A stretch of 64,000 nucleotides of DNA from Bacteroides oleiciplenus YIT 12058 (GCF_000315485.1 NZ_JH992940.1:789574-853573); one strand, 5' to 3'. Numbered from the stretch's first letter, positions 52,724 through 62,981 are shown. Made by a program: numbers and translations. Notes: a model not told the origin generated them from the sequence alone.

Positions 52724-55700
52724 ATGCTACACACTTATACATTGCAAAATGATAAAAAGGTAAAAGGAATAAGATTTGTGTTATTTTTCTGTATGTTTAT
52801 GATACAAACTACGGCTTTTGCCCAGAATGGTGTACAAATTACTATTCAGAAAGAAAATGTTACTGTTATTGAAGCACTGAAAATAGTAGAGAAACAATCC
52901 AAATTTTCAGTCGGATATAATGATTCGCAATTGAATGATAAACCGGCTATCAACCTCAATTTGGCAAAAGTTGAATTAGAAAAAGCCCTCTCGATTATCC
53001 TAAAAGGAACAGGATTTACGTATGAAATTAAAGGAAGTTATATTAAAATTATCCCTCAAGCCAAAACTGTATCTACAACTACCAAACAGATAACTGGTAG
53101 GGTAGTTGACGAAAAAAATGAACCTCTGATAGGAGTCAATATTCAGGTAGAAGGCACAAATACTGGAGCTATTACTGATTTAAACGGTGAATATTCCATA
53201 AAAGCTCCTTTAAATAGTGTAGTTAGTTTTACCTATATTGGCTATACTTCGTCTTATATTAAAGTTACAGACAAGAATGTATATAACGTACAAATGTTTG
53301 CTAACGTAGAGGAACTCAAAGAAGTTGTCGTAACTGCATTGGGTATCAAAAGAGAACAAAAAGCGCTGAGTTACAATGTACAGCAAGTAAAATCGGACCA
53401 ACTGACGGAAGTCAAAGATGCTAACTTTATCAACAGCCTGAATGGTAAGGCGGCAGGTGTTGTCATCAATAGCAGTTCCTCAGGTGTAGGCGGTGCCAGC
53501 AAGGTTGTGATGCGTGGTTCCAAGTCTATCGAACAAAGTAGTAATGCACTTTATGTAATCGATGGTATCCCAATGTTCAATTTTGGAGGAGGAGGCGGTA
53601 TGGAAAATGGTTCTCAGGGAGTAACTGAAAGTATTGCCGACATTAATCCGGATGATATTGAGAGTATCTCGGTGCTAACTGGAGCCGCCGCTGCTGCCCT
53701 TTACGGTAGCAATGCAGCCAACGGAGCTATCGTAATCAATACTAAACGTGGTAAAGTCGGTAAATTGCAGGTATCCGTATCTAGTAATACGGATTTTTCA
53801 AAACCGTTTGTGTTGCCGCATTTTCAAAATCGTTATGGTACAGGTAGTAGAGGGAAAGCAGATGGTTCCACGACTTTGAGCTGGGGGGCGTTATTGAATG
53901 ACGCTTCCCGTAGAGGTTACGAACCAAGTGATTTTTTCGACACAGGGACTACCTATACCAATTCGGTAACGCTTTCCACAGGTACGGATAAAAATCAGAC
54001 CTTCTTTTCTGCCGCATCGGTAAACTCAGAAGGTATTGTACCTAATAACCGTTACAACCGTTTTAATTTCACCTTTCGTAACACTACGAATTTTTTAAAC
54101 GATAGAATGAAACTGGATGTAGGCGCAAGCTACATTATCCAAAATGACCGCAATATGACAAATCAAGGAGCCTATTCCAATCCGATAGTCCCTGTTTACT
54201 TGTTTCCGCGCGGTGATGATTTCAGCCTGGTCAAAGTGTTCGAACGTTGGGACCCCGCGCGTAAAATCAAAACGATGTACTGGCCGCAGGGTGAGGGCGA
54301 CCTTCGTATGCAGAATCCATACTGGATTGCATATCGCAATTTGCGTACTAATTACAAAAAGCGTTACATGTTGTCCGCTTCACTCAGCTATGATATAACA
54401 AACTGGTTGAATATCTCTGGGCGTGTCCGGGTAGATAATTCCAGTACCAAATCCGAGCAAAAGCTATACGCAAGTTCTAATACTACGCTCACCGAAGGTA
54501 GCAGCCAGGGATTTTATTCTATTGGTAAACCTGACGAATCGCAGGTATATGCTGATGTTCTGGCGAACCTCAACAAACGTTTCGGGGATTTTTCACTTGT
54601 AGTGAATGTCGGAGCAAGTATAGTAGATAATAAATATGATGAATTGAGCTACCGTGGTCCGATTCGCGCGAATGGAATTCCGAACGTATTCAATGTATTC
54701 GATCTCGACAATACACAAAAGAAAGCACGTCAAGACGAATGGGAGGAACAAACACAATCCATTTTTGCCAGTGCTGAATTAGGATGGAAGAGTATGCTTT
54801 ATCTTACGCTAACAGGACGTAATGACTGGGCATCGCAATTAGCAAATTCTTCTTCCACCTGCTTTTTCTATCCGTCGGTAGGACTTTCAGCAGTTATCTC
54901 TGAGATGGTGAAGTTACCCTCCGCAATCGACTACTTGAAAGTACGAGGCTCATTCAGTTCAGTGGGTATGCCTTACCCTCGTAACCTGACATCACCGACC
55001 TATGAATATGACGAAACGACCCAGACATGGAAGCCCAAAACTCACTATCCTATCGGCGATCTTAAACCTGAACGTACTGATTCATGGGAATTAGGACTTG
55101 ATATGCGTTTGTTCAAGGACTTCAACTTTGGTTTGTCCTGGTATCTGGCAAATACATTCAACCAAACTTTTGACCCGAAAATTTCCGTATCTTCTGGGTA
55201 TACGACTATCTATTTACAAACGGGATATGTACGGAATCAGGGAGTCGAATTGTCACTAGGCTACGGACATACCTGGAAAAAAGATTTTCGTTGGCAAACA
55301 AACTTCACACTTAGTCACAACAAAAACAAAATAATAGAACTGGTAAAAGACTATATACATCCTGAAACAGGTGAGCCCATTAATAAAGGTCGATTGGATG
55401 TCGGAGGATTAGGCAAAGCGAGATTCATCCTGAAAACCGGGGGCTCGTTAGGTGATCTCTATACGCAATCCGACTTGAAACGCGATGACAATGGAATGGT
55501 GGAAATTTCCCCTGCAGGCTCATTAATAACAGTTAATAACTTACCTGACATTAAACTCGGCAGTGTTTTTCCTAAGTGTAATTTAGCTTGGAGTAATCAG
55601 TTCTTATGGAAGGGATTCAGTATTAGTGCATTACTCAGCGCACGTATAGGAGGCATCGTTTATTCTGCTACAGCAGCCGCTATGGACCAATATGGCGTGT

Positions 55701-56065
55701 CCGAAAGATCGGCAATAGCTCGTGATAATGGTGGTATGCTGGTCAACGGACGTAATAGAGTAGATGCACAGACATGGTACACTGCTATCGGGTCACAAAG
55801 TGGATTGCCACAATATTATACTTACAGTGCCACTAATGTTCGATTACAGGAAGCAACCATTGGCTACACCTTCCCACGCAAATGGTTGCATAATGTATGC
55901 GACATTCAATTGTCTGTCGTGGGACGCAACCTTTGGATGATTTACAACAAAGCCCCCTTTGATCCCGAAGCCGTTGCCACAACGGGCAATTACTACCAAG
56001 GAATCGACTTTTTCATGCTGCCGAGTACACGCAACATCGGTTTGAATGTGAAAATCAACTTTTAA
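52724..56065 (+). CDS. SusC-like TonB-dependent transporter with STN signalling domain
   Basis: A 1113-residue protein. Signal peptide (cleavage near TTAFAQ), then an STN domain (about 37-110, with VIEALKIVEKQSKFSVGY), a carboxypeptidase-regulatory-like domain (about 124-190, ITGRVVDEKNEPLIGVNIQV), the plug (about 215-345, including a Gly-rich loop) and a long beta-barrel ending in VKINF. The STN domain explains the presence of the ECF/anti-sigma pair. It imports oligosaccharides with the SusD partner 19 bp downstream. Confidence 0.95.
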   Translation: MLHTYTLQNDKKVKGIRFVLFFCMFMIQTTAFAQNGVQITIQKENVTVIEALKIVEKQSKFSVGYNDSQLNDKPAINLNLAKVELEKALSIILKGTGFTYEIKGSYIKIIPQAKTVSTTTKQITGRVVDEKNEPLIGVNIQVEGTNTGAITDLNGEYSIKAPLNSVVSFTYIGYTSSYIKVTDKNVYNVQMFANVEELKEVVVTALGIKREQKALSYNVQQVKSDQLTEVKDANFINSLNGKAAGVVINSSSSGVGGASKVVMRGSKSIEQSSNALYVIDGIPMFNFGGGGGMENGSQGVTESIADINPDDIESISVLTGAAAAALYGSNAANGAIVINTKRGKVGKLQVSVSSNTDFSKPFVLPHFQNRYGTGSRGKADGSTTLSWGALLNDASRRGYEPSDFFDTGTTYTNSVTLSTGTDKNQTFFSAASVNSEGIVPNNRYNRFNFTFRNTTNFLNDRMKLDVGASYIIQNDRNMTNQGAYSNPIVPVYLFPRGDDFSLVKVFERWDPARKIKTMYWPQGEGDLRMQNPYWIAYRNLRTNYKKRYMLSASLSYDITNWLNISGRVRVDNSSTKSEQKLYASSNTTLTEGSSQGFYSIGKPDESQVYADVLANLNKRFGDFSLVVNVGASIVDNKYDELSYRGPIRANGIPNVFNVFDLDNTQKKARQDEWEEQTQSIFASAELGWKSMLYLTLTGRNDWASQLANSSSTCFFYPSVGLSAVISEMVKLPSAIDYLKVRGSFSSVGMPYPRNLTSPTYEYDETTQTWKPKTHYPIGDLKPERTDSWELGLDMRLFKDFNFGLSWYLANTFNQTFDPKISVSSGYTTIYLQTGYVRNQGVELSLGYGHTWKKDFRWQTNFTLSHNKNKIIELVKDYIHPETGEPINKGRLDVGGLGKARFILKTGGSLGDLYTQSDLKRDDNGMVEISPAGSLITVNNLPDIKLGSVFPKCNLAWSNQFLWKGFSISALLSARIGGIVYSATAAAMDQYGVSERSAIARDNGGMLVNGRNRVDAQTWYTAIGSQSGLPQYYTYSATNVRLQEATIGYTFPRKWLHNVCDIQLSVVGRNLWMIYNKAPFDPEAVATTGNYYQGIDFFMLPSTRNIGLNVKINF

Positions 56066-56084
56066 CAGGTAAAAAACAGTTATT

Positions 56085-57695
56085 ATGAAACATATAACAT
56101 CTATCATAAAGTTGCTCACACTTGCTCTACTGCTTATAGTCGGATATGCTTGTACGGACAACTTTGATAAAATCAACCAAAAAGACTATCAAGTGGATAA
56201 AGAAGAGCTGGGACGCGAAGGGTATAACGTCGGTGCCAGTCTCAAAGGATTACAAGGACTAGTTATTCCTACGGAAGAACATCTTTATCAATTTGTTGAA
56301 GCACTTGGAACAGGTGCATTTGCTGGTTACATTGGTTGTACAGTAGAGTGGACAGCAAAATTTGAAACCTACAACCCGCCCATTGATTGGCAAGAAGCAC
56401 CATTTTCCGACCTCATCACACGTACCTATCCCTTCTATCGAGACCTGCTCGATGAGACAGACGATCCAATCGCACTCGCATTGGGTAAATTGTTGCGCGT
56501 AACTATCATGCAACGGGTAACTGATATGTATGGGCCTATTCCCTATTCCAAAATCATCTCCAAGACAGGTGAAGTTTCGCTTACTGTATCCTATGACTCA
56601 CAGGAAGAGGTTTATAAGCAGATGTTCAAAGAATTGGATGAAGTGAGTGACGTACTCAAAGAAAACCTCAACTTGAGCGCAGAAGCTTTTCGTAAATTCG
56701 ATGACGTGTATCAGGGCGACCTATCCAAATGGCTCAAATTTGCCAATTCACTCAAATTACGCATGGCAATGCGCCTGACCTACGTGCCAGAGATGAAGGA
56801 AGAAGTTCAGCGGATAGCTGAAGAAGCTGTAGCAGCAGGTGTTATTACACAAAACATTGACAATGCATTCTTGAAGGTGGAAGAAAATCGAGCTGCTATG
56901 ATTTTTAATGATTGGAATGACCAGCGTGTAGGAGCTGATATTATCTCGTACATGAACGGTTATAAAGATTCGCGACGGGAGAAGATGTTCACTACTGTCA
57001 AAATGACTGTATATGATGAAAACTTCCAACCTCAGGAAATAGACGGATATGCAGGCATTCGCATCGGAATTGATGTAACAACCAAAGATGACATAATAGG
57101 AGTATACAGCAAACCGATCATAACAAGCACTAGTCCTTATATGTGGATGAACTCTGCCGAAATAACCTTCCTGCGTGCCGAAGGCGCTTTACGCGGTTGG
57201 AATATGGGAGGTGATGCCAAGACATTGTATAATCAGGCGATAACTCTCTCCTTTGAACAACACGGAGTATCGGGTGTCGAAGCATATACGACAGATATGA
57301 CTAATATACCAGAGGCGTACAGCGATCCAACCTTCACTTATACTGATTGGGAAGGACCAAGAAGTACCATAACCATTGCATGGGAAGACGGTGATGAAAA
57401 TTTTGAGCGAAATCTTGAGCGAATTATCACCCAGAAATGGATTGCCAATTTTCCACTCGGTGTCGAGGCATGGAGCGAATTCCGCCGTACAGGCTATCCA
57501 CACCTTATACCAGTGATAGAGAACAAGAGTGGCGGCAGCATCAATTCTAACCACATGATACGTCGTTTATGGTATCCTCCTACCGAGTATACAGAGAATC
57601 TCCAGAACATCAACCAAGCGATAGGCATGTTGGGAGGCCCCGATAATGGAGGGACAAGGTTGTGGTGGGATAAGAAACCCTACTCCAATCCATGA
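56085..57695 (+). CDS. SusD-like surface lipoprotein
   Basis: A 536-residue lipoprotein (lipobox near GYACTD). The region 65-160 and LRMAMRLTYVPEMKEEVQ (about 215-235) show the helical TPR-like fold of the SusD family, here close to the group called SusD-like 2. The C-terminus with RRLWYPPTEYTENLQNINQA is typical. It forms the lid of the SusC transporter and binds glycan. A 42-bp gap leads to the next lipoprotein gene. Confidence 0.9.
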   Translation: MKHITSIIKLLTLALLLIVGYACTDNFDKINQKDYQVDKEELGREGYNVGASLKGLQGLVIPTEEHLYQFVEALGTGAFAGYIGCTVEWTAKFETYNPPIDWQEAPFSDLITRTYPFYRDLLDETDDPIALALGKLLRVTIMQRVTDMYGPIPYSKIISKTGEVSLTVSYDSQEEVYKQMFKELDEVSDVLKENLNLSAEAFRKFDDVYQGDLSKWLKFANSLKLRMAMRLTYVPEMKEEVQRIAEEAVAAGVITQNIDNAFLKVEENRAAMIFNDWNDQRVGADIISYMNGYKDSRREKMFTTVKMTVYDENFQPQEIDGYAGIRIGIDVTTKDDIIGVYSKPIITSTSPYMWMNSAEITFLRAEGALRGWNMGGDAKTLYNQAITLSFEQHGVSGVEAYTTDMTNIPEAYSDPTFTYTDWEGPRSTITIAWEDGDENFERNLERIITQKWIANFPLGVEAWSEFRRTGYPHLIPVIENKSGGSINSNHMIRRLWYPPTEYTENLQNINQAIGMLGGPDNGGTRLWWDKKPYSNP

Positions 57696-57737
57696 GAGAG
57701 TTATAAATGTGAACAATACGAATAAAATAGAAATAGT

Positions 57738-58685
57738 ATGAAAACAATTATGAATAAACTACTCAGGTATGGTTTGTTGCTAATAATCCTTGTTTTGCCT
57801 ACGGCATGCAATGACTGGAATGGACCGGAACCTGTAAATCTCGATATCAACAGTGCCAAAGACCAAAATCCAGAATTATGGGCACGTTATATGAAAGTAT
57901 TACATACTTATAAACAGAGCAAGCATTATATAACTTACGCACGCTTTGATAACTCTATAGAGGAACCGGTAAATGAAGGAAGCTATCTCCGCTCATTGCC
58001 CGACTCCCTAGATATTGTAACTCTAAGCAGTCCCGACAAGATATCCGATTATGATCTGGAAGATATTCCTCTATTGCAGGAAAAAAGTATTCGTGTACTT
58101 TATCTCATAGACTTTACTGCCCAAGAGACTACATTCACTGATATTGCGGCTTGGGGTATCTGGTTGGACAAAGCCGTAGCTACAGTAAACGAACTTAAGT
58201 TAGATGGTTTCGCCTTTACCGGAACACCGCTTTATAGCGGAACGGATGCTGAATTGGCGGCACATAAAGAGAAATCACGACTGATGGTTTCCAAACTCTC
58301 TGCTGCGGCTGGGCAAAATAAGTTACTGGTGTTGGAAGGAAATCCTGCTTTTGTTGATGATGTAGACCTTGACAAATTGAATTATGTAGTGTTGAATACT
58401 GCTGACCTGACTAATGTCACTGACTTAAAACTACAAATTGCAGGAGTTCTGGCTAACGATAAATTACCTAAAGATAAATTATTGCTTGCTGCCCGAATAG
58501 GTGAACAGATGACTAACGAAACTAGCATAAAACAAGATGCCGTAACTCTAATGACTGACCGTGTAGCCTCACTCGGTCTATTGGGAGGATTGGGAATTTA
58601 CGCTATAGGCGGAGATTATTACAGTTCGAAAATGAATTATGAAATTACGCGAACGGCTATTCAGCAAATGAATCCATCGAAGTAA
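57738..58685 (+). CDS. GH18-like lipoprotein without catalytic residues (probable glycan-binding protein)
   Basis: A 315-residue lipoprotein (PTACNDW lipobox). The fold follows GH18: SIRVLYLIDF, then KLDGFAFTGTP in the place of DxxDxDxE. D156 remains, but the next positions are A159, T161 and T163 instead of D, D and E. It cannot act as a GH18 hydrolase by the usual mechanism, so a surface glycan-binding role is likely, comparable in position to the extra lipoproteins of Bacteroides N-glycan PULs. It follows SusD directly. Confidence 0.75.
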   Translation: MKTIMNKLLRYGLLLIILVLPTACNDWNGPEPVNLDINSAKDQNPELWARYMKVLHTYKQSKHYITYARFDNSIEEPVNEGSYLRSLPDSLDIVTLSSPDKISDYDLEDIPLLQEKSIRVLYLIDFTAQETTFTDIAAWGIWLDKAVATVNELKLDGFAFTGTPLYSGTDAELAAHKEKSRLMVSKLSAAAGQNKLLVLEGNPAFVDDVDLDKLNYVVLNTADLTNVTDLKLQIAGVLANDKLPKDKLLLAARIGEQMTNETSIKQDAVTLMTDRVASLGLLGGLGIYAIGGDYYSSKMNYEITRTAIQQMNPSK

Positions 58686-58696
58686 AAAAAATAATT

Positions 58697-60352
58697 ATGA
58701 GAAGAAATTTTATCATATATATTACATTCTTGCTGTTATTAACAGTGGGGATGACAGGGTGTACCGAAGAGTCAATTTCCATGGACTCAGCCAAACTGCC
58801 CGATGAAACGATGATCGATAATACGTCTGGAGTACTGCGTAGTGTAAATACGTTGACTAACAAAGTAGTTGTCGACCTGACAGAAGGTGATCATTCCACT
58901 ACTGAAGAAATCTATTATTTGTTATCGCAACCTGCTAAGACTGGACTTACGGTAACTGCAATTGTAGATGAAATGCTTGTGGAAGATTATAATAAGGCAA
59001 ACAATACTAAACTAAATGCTTTGCCTGTTGAAAATGTAACGTTTGAGGGAGATGGCACATTCTCTATAGCTGTAGGGAAACAGGAGTCCGCTATAATCAG
59101 ATTTACCATTTCGACAGACGGATTAAATTTCAATACTCCGTACTTGTTACCAATAACTGTAACACAAATGCCTACTGGGATACAGGGACAAACTGTCAAG
59201 AATATACTCTACTATGCAGTCAGCATTAGAAAGAAAATAACGACATGCAGTCCATCTAATCCATATGAACAGATAGATATACCACCAATGTTGCCCGATG
59301 CACTCGTAATATTCTATGTAAATACCTCGACCTACCAACCTCTTATTGCTGATATATATGGTATTAGAAAAACTAATCAAACAGACTTCACTGCAGCACT
59401 GTATAATATTGGCAGTATAGTGAACCTGCGTACCACAACGGTAGATTACGATCCAATGAATCGAAGAGCCTTGCTCAGTCTGAGCAGTGACATGCGCGAC
59501 GTACTGGAACAAGCCGACAAATTCATCCGTCCACTTCAAGAACATGGACGCAAAGTATGCCTTTGTGTTGAAGGTGGGGGTAAAGGACTTGGTTTCTGTA
59601 ATATGGCCGATGGACAAATTGCCGATTTTACTCAACAGGTGAAAGATGTAATAGAACTTTACGGTCTGGATGGAGTGAATCTACGTGATGAAGGGAGCGC
59701 TTATGGTAAACAAGGCATGCCCGCAGTGAACACCACTTCCTATCCTAAACTCATTAAAGCTCTGCGTGAGGCCCTTCCTGACAAGATGCTCACTCTTGTT
59801 GATAAAGACGAGCCTACCGAGTATTTTTATGATGTGAATCGGTGCGGAGGTGTTGAAGTAGGTAGATACATAGACTATGCCTGGCACACTTATGACGACA
59901 TAAAAGAACTTGTCCAGATTATAGAGCCATGGGAAACAGATCACACTTACAGCGAATATACTCGTAAACCCATCGCTGGGCTGAGCCCAGAACATTATGG
60001 AAGTCTGACCGTACCTTTATATGATCATAGTAACACTTTAAGTGCTAGTTCAATTCGTAGAGTGATGGAATGGAAAAAAGAGAAGCACAAGAAGAATAAC
60101 CTTATTGTATATGCATTTGATCTAACTGCAAATGAGCAAAATAATTATGAAGGTATGGTGGGAAACGATGCGTTAAACTACATAAATGCTATGATGGATG
60201 ACGGTTCGTATTGGGGGCAATCAACTGCTCCCCCTTATGATTGGGGAATTATTTATGGTGATTATTCTTATAATTATGCCCCGTTGGATTGGATACTTGA
60301 GGCAACCTATAATGTATATTCAAAAGGATGGGTACGTCCCGCAGGAATGTAA
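58697..60352 (+). CDS. DUF1735-like plus GH18-like lipoprotein with altered motif
   Basis: A 551-residue lipoprotein (MTGCTEESIS). The N-terminal part (about 45-175) is a BACON/DUF1735-like beta domain, and the C-terminal part (about 195-551) a GH18 fold with HGRKVCLCVEGGGKGLGFCN and LDGVNLRDE. In that motif D325 and E332 are kept, while D328 is Asn and D330 is Arg. Loss of the Asp next to the catalytic Glu should abolish or strongly change activity. A glycan-binding role on the surface is most likely. It is 11 bp after the preceding gene. Confidence 0.75.
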   Translation: MRRNFIIYITFLLLLTVGMTGCTEESISMDSAKLPDETMIDNTSGVLRSVNTLTNKVVVDLTEGDHSTTEEIYYLLSQPAKTGLTVTAIVDEMLVEDYNKANNTKLNALPVENVTFEGDGTFSIAVGKQESAIIRFTISTDGLNFNTPYLLPITVTQMPTGIQGQTVKNILYYAVSIRKKITTCSPSNPYEQIDIPPMLPDALVIFYVNTSTYQPLIADIYGIRKTNQTDFTAALYNIGSIVNLRTTTVDYDPMNRRALLSLSSDMRDVLEQADKFIRPLQEHGRKVCLCVEGGGKGLGFCNMADGQIADFTQQVKDVIELYGLDGVNLRDEGSAYGKQGMPAVNTTSYPKLIKALREALPDKMLTLVDKDEPTEYFYDVNRCGGVEVGRYIDYAWHTYDDIKELVQIIEPWETDHTYSEYTRKPIAGLSPEHYGSLTVPLYDHSNTLSASSIRRVMEWKKEKHKKNNLIVYAFDLTANEQNNYEGMVGNDALNYINAMMDDGSYWGQSTAPPYDWGIIYGDYSYNYAPLDWILEATYNVYSKGWVRPAGM

Positions 60353-60396
60353 AACCCTATATTCAATAATTCTGATTATTAAAAAACAAGAATACC

Positions 60397-61650
60397 ATGA
60401 AAATAGAAAAAAATCATCAAGGCTTTCTATCACTTACCACTCTTATAGGTTGGAGTATGGCTCTCCTATTATCAGTGTTGGCTTGTGATAACAAAGATTA
60501 TAGCAAGGACTCTCCTTTCGACAATAGCGTATATATTGATGCAGCAAAAGTGAAAGATATAGCTCATTTTACTTTTAATAATGTCAAACAGACAGGAGAA
60601 CAACAAATATCAGCAGTATTAGCATACCCTGCCGAACAAGATATCAGTGTCAAATTTCAGGTAGATGCTTCTTTGGCAAGCCACTACAACGCACGCTTAG
60701 GGAATAATTATGCTGTATTGGATTCTAAATTTTATAAGTTTTCTGCGCAAGATGTTATTATTCACGCAGGAAAAGTCACTTCAGAAATAGTCACTATTAA
60801 CTTCTCAAATTTAACAGAACTGGAGATTGATGCAACCTACTTGTTACCTGTTAGTATCAAACAGGCTTCGGGCGGTATGGATATGCTGGACGGTTCAAAA
60901 ACTATTTGCTATATCGTGCGTCGTTCCAGTGCTATTACCACGGCTGTCAGTCTTGCGGACAACTACTTCGAAGTACCGGGATTCGAAGCTGGCAGCCCCA
61001 CCGCTGATGTAGTAAACGGTTTGAAGCAACTTACTTTTGAAGCTGTTATAAGAGTAAACAAATTCGATCCCTTGACTGATATTTCTACCATAATGGGTAT
61101 CGAGCAATACTGTTTATTCCGTTTCGGCGATTCGGGTTTCCCACGACAGCAATTACAGTTTGCTGCCAATGAGGTCAAGTTTCCAAAGGCGGATGATGCG
61201 AAATATCTGCAACCGGGTGAATGGTACCACGTAGCAGTAACATACGACACAGAAACAAAAATTGCTGTTATTTATGTTGATGGTAAAGAGCAAAGCCGTA
61301 TTGAAAATTACGGAACTGGGGAGGCTATTAATTTGGGCAAACAGAAGAAAGGAGATTTCATGTTTAAAATAGGACACTCCTATGGTGAACGTGATGATAT
61401 GACACGTCAACTGAATGGTGAAATCTGCGAAGTACGCATATGGAATGTAATACGTTCACAAGAAGAAGTTTACAAGAATATGTATGATATCGTACCTACA
61501 ACTCCCGGTCTGAAAGCTTACTGGAAGTTCAACGAAGGTAAAGGAAACAATACAGCTAAAGATTTTACAGGCAATGGAAATGATGCTATTGCTTATACCG
61601 ACGCTGTGTGGCCAGCAGGGATTGAAGTCCCTCAAAAAAATAAAGAGTAA
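60397..61650 (+). CDS. DUF1735-like plus LamG (concanavalin-like) surface lipoprotein
   Basis: A 417-residue lipoprotein (lipobox LLSVLACDN). Residues 45-170 are DUF1735-like (VKFQVDASLASHYNARLG, YLLPVSI), and residues 195-400 a LamG/concanavalin-like domain with EWYHVAVTYD and GEICEVRIWNVIRSQEE, ending in GLKAYWKFNEGKG. Such proteins act as surface glycan-binding proteins in PULs. It closes the operon before a strong terminator. Confidence 0.85.
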   Translation: MKIEKNHQGFLSLTTLIGWSMALLLSVLACDNKDYSKDSPFDNSVYIDAAKVKDIAHFTFNNVKQTGEQQISAVLAYPAEQDISVKFQVDASLASHYNARLGNNYAVLDSKFYKFSAQDVIIHAGKVTSEIVTINFSNLTELEIDATYLLPVSIKQASGGMDMLDGSKTICYIVRRSSAITTAVSLADNYFEVPGFEAGSPTADVVNGLKQLTFEAVIRVNKFDPLTDISTIMGIEQYCLFRFGDSGFPRQQLQFAANEVKFPKADDAKYLQPGEWYHVAVTYDTETKIAVIYVDGKEQSRIENYGTGEAINLGKQKKGDFMFKIGHSYGERDDMTRQLNGEICEVRIWNVIRSQEEVYKNMYDIVPTTPGLKAYWKFNEGKGNNTAKDFTGNGNDAIAYTDAVWPAGIEVPQKNKE

Positions 61651-61692
61651 GATCGAAGGTGTCTCCAAACAGGGTTAAAAAGCCTGAATATA

Positions 61693-61735
61693 AAAATCAT
61701 CCTTGCAACTCATGAAGTAAGGATGATTTTTTTGT
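61693..61735 (+). terminator. Terminator of the PUL operon
   Basis: AAAATCATCCTT at 61693-61704 pairs perfectly with AAGGATGATTTT at 61719-61730, followed by TTTG. It ends the SusC-to-LamG unit. Confidence 0.9.
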
Positions 61736-61810
61736 AGATTCTTTTAAAAAAAAGTGCCTTAAAATGGTATTTTTTATTGTTTTTTTTGTAACCTAAATGA
61801 CATTGAGAAT

Positions 61811-62056
61811 ATGACCACAAAAGAAGGCAATACCATAACCATAATCAATTACTCGACAGGTGCCGTTTCGGTCGGTAATAATAATCACATTGTTACCAAT
61901 GTTGATCTTCAAAATCTTGACAACGAAGTAAATAAGTTACTAAAGCAATTACAGGAAAATCATGATGATCGCCTAGAAGCGATTAAAGCAGATATTGAGG
62001 CCATGAAGGCTGCGATCAAAAGCAAAGATGAGAAAAAAAACACAGGCACGTTTTGA
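61811..62056 (+). CDS. Small Asn-rich/coiled-coil protein, unknown
   Basis: An 81-residue protein. The N-terminal half reads ITIINYSTGAVSVGNNNHIVTN, a beta-repeat-like Asn-rich stretch, and the C-terminal half is a helix (VNKLLKQLQENHDDRLEAI ... IEAMKAAIK). It looks like a fragment of, or linker from, larger proteins that begin with GNNN-type repeats. It is alone between two terminators. Function unknown. Confidence 0.5.
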   Translation: MTTKEGNTITIINYSTGAVSVGNNNHIVTNVDLQNLDNEVNKLLKQLQENHDDRLEAIKADIEAMKAAIKSKDEKKNTGTF

Positions 62057-62157
62057 GAAGATAAAGGGCTATGGTGGGCTTGTGCTGGATTTTGCGAAAA
62101 CAATTGCGTCTTTTCTTTCATTAGCTTGATTGATTTACCCACAGAAAAAAAACGAAT

Positions 62158-62189
62158 AAAAGTAATTGAGAATACTCAATTACTTTTTA
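62158..62189 (+). terminator. Terminator after the small gene
   Basis: AGTAATTGAG at 62161-62170 pairs perfectly with CTCAATTACT at 62175-62184, extended by A-T pairs, with a TTTTT run. From here to 62370 no gene is visible. Confidence 0.85.
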
Positions 62190-62372
62190 ATCATCACATA
62201 CTTTTTTGTCTAATAACTTTCCACTTAAATATCTTATTTACTTAATATTCTGCAATTTGAGCAGCCCCCATCCCACTCATATGTTTTATTACCTCAAATA
62301 CAACTAAATGTATTGTCATTTTTCTTGAAAGATGATATTTTGCATGCTTATGAGAAAAATAGTACAATGTAC

Positions 62373-62403
62373 TTTGATTTCTCGAAATTTATATCCACCT
62401 TTG
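62373..62403 (+). promoter_or_regulatory. Promoter of tandem RNA copy 1
   Basis: TTTG at 62373-62376 and CACCTTTG at 62396-62403 (one of the two TA bases changed) with a 19-bp spacer. The RNA begins near 62408, five bases after the box. Confidence 0.7.
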
Positions 62404-62407
62404 CAAT

Positions 62408-62597
62408 GCATTACAAAATATTATCAATAATAAGTCTAGGAATCCCTTAGTTGTCGTCAACTACTAGTGTTTAATGCTTGTAGTTTTATGATAGTACGGC
62501 TCTGTGTTTCCCGTGTGGTAGGTTAATTACCCCACTATATCCTAGGCTTCGGCGATAGTTTGTAATGCAGCGGGTCACCAGAGTCGTATTTTTATTT
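62408..62597 (+). ncRNA. Tandem paralogous structured RNA, copy 1
   Basis: About 190 nt. TGCATTACAAA (62407-62417) pairs with TTTGTAATGCA (62559-62569), and AAGTCTAGG (62432-62440) with CCTAGGCTT (62541-62549). ACGGCTCTG (62496-62504) pairs with CAGAGTCGT (62579-62587), immediately before a T-run. The helices of the first two pairs interleave with the last, so the fold is a pseudoknot. A G-C pair in the other copies shifts to a G-U pair here and vice versa, keeping the helix. Hairpin TAGTTG/CAACTA lies between. No ORF. It differs most from the other copies in sequence but keeps the same scheme. Confidence 0.85.
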
Positions 62598-62751
62598 CAG
62601 ACTCACTATTACGTTTTGAGAATACGAACATGTAAAAGGTTTATTTCTTATATCTATTGCTCCATTTTACCTATGATTTCTCGTCAAGAATGACAGTTTT
62701 TTTAGCAGATCATAAAAAATAGTTTTTAAATAAATAAAGATACACTTTATG

Positions 62752-62782
62752 TTGGTTTTATCAGAAATTATGCGTAATTTTG
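62752..62782 (+). promoter_or_regulatory. Promoter of tandem RNA copy 2
   Basis: TTGG at 62752-62755 and TAATTTTG at 62775-62782 with a 19-bp spacer. The RNA begins near 62787, five bases after the box. Confidence 0.75.
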
Positions 62783-62786
62783 TATT

Positions 62787-62981
62787 GCATTACTTATCTA
62801 TCATGCCGACTGAAAGCCTAGTGACTTTTAGTCGTAAATGACTACAAGTGTATTTGATACACTTGTAGTTTCGTGATACTACGGTTCTGTCCCCCGTGTG
62901 GAAAGTTAATGCCTCCACTGTACGCTAGGCTTCGGCAAATAGGTATGTAATGCAACGGGGCAGCAGAGCCGTTTATTTTTT
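62787..62981 (+). ncRNA. Tandem paralogous structured RNA, copy 2
   Basis: About 195 nt. Pairs: TGCATTAC (62786-62793) with GTAATGCA (62947-62954); AAGCCTAG (62814-62821) with CTAGGCTT (62925-62932); ACGGTTCTG (62881-62889) with CAGAGCCGT (62964-62972); CCCCGT (62892-62897) with ACGGGG (62955-62960). The first two helices interleave with the last two, a pseudoknot. A perfect 11-bp hairpin CTACAAGTGTA/TACACTTGTAG (62842-62852 with 62858-62868) and GTGGA/TCCAC add to the fold. It ends in a T-run. No ORF. Confidence 0.85.
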
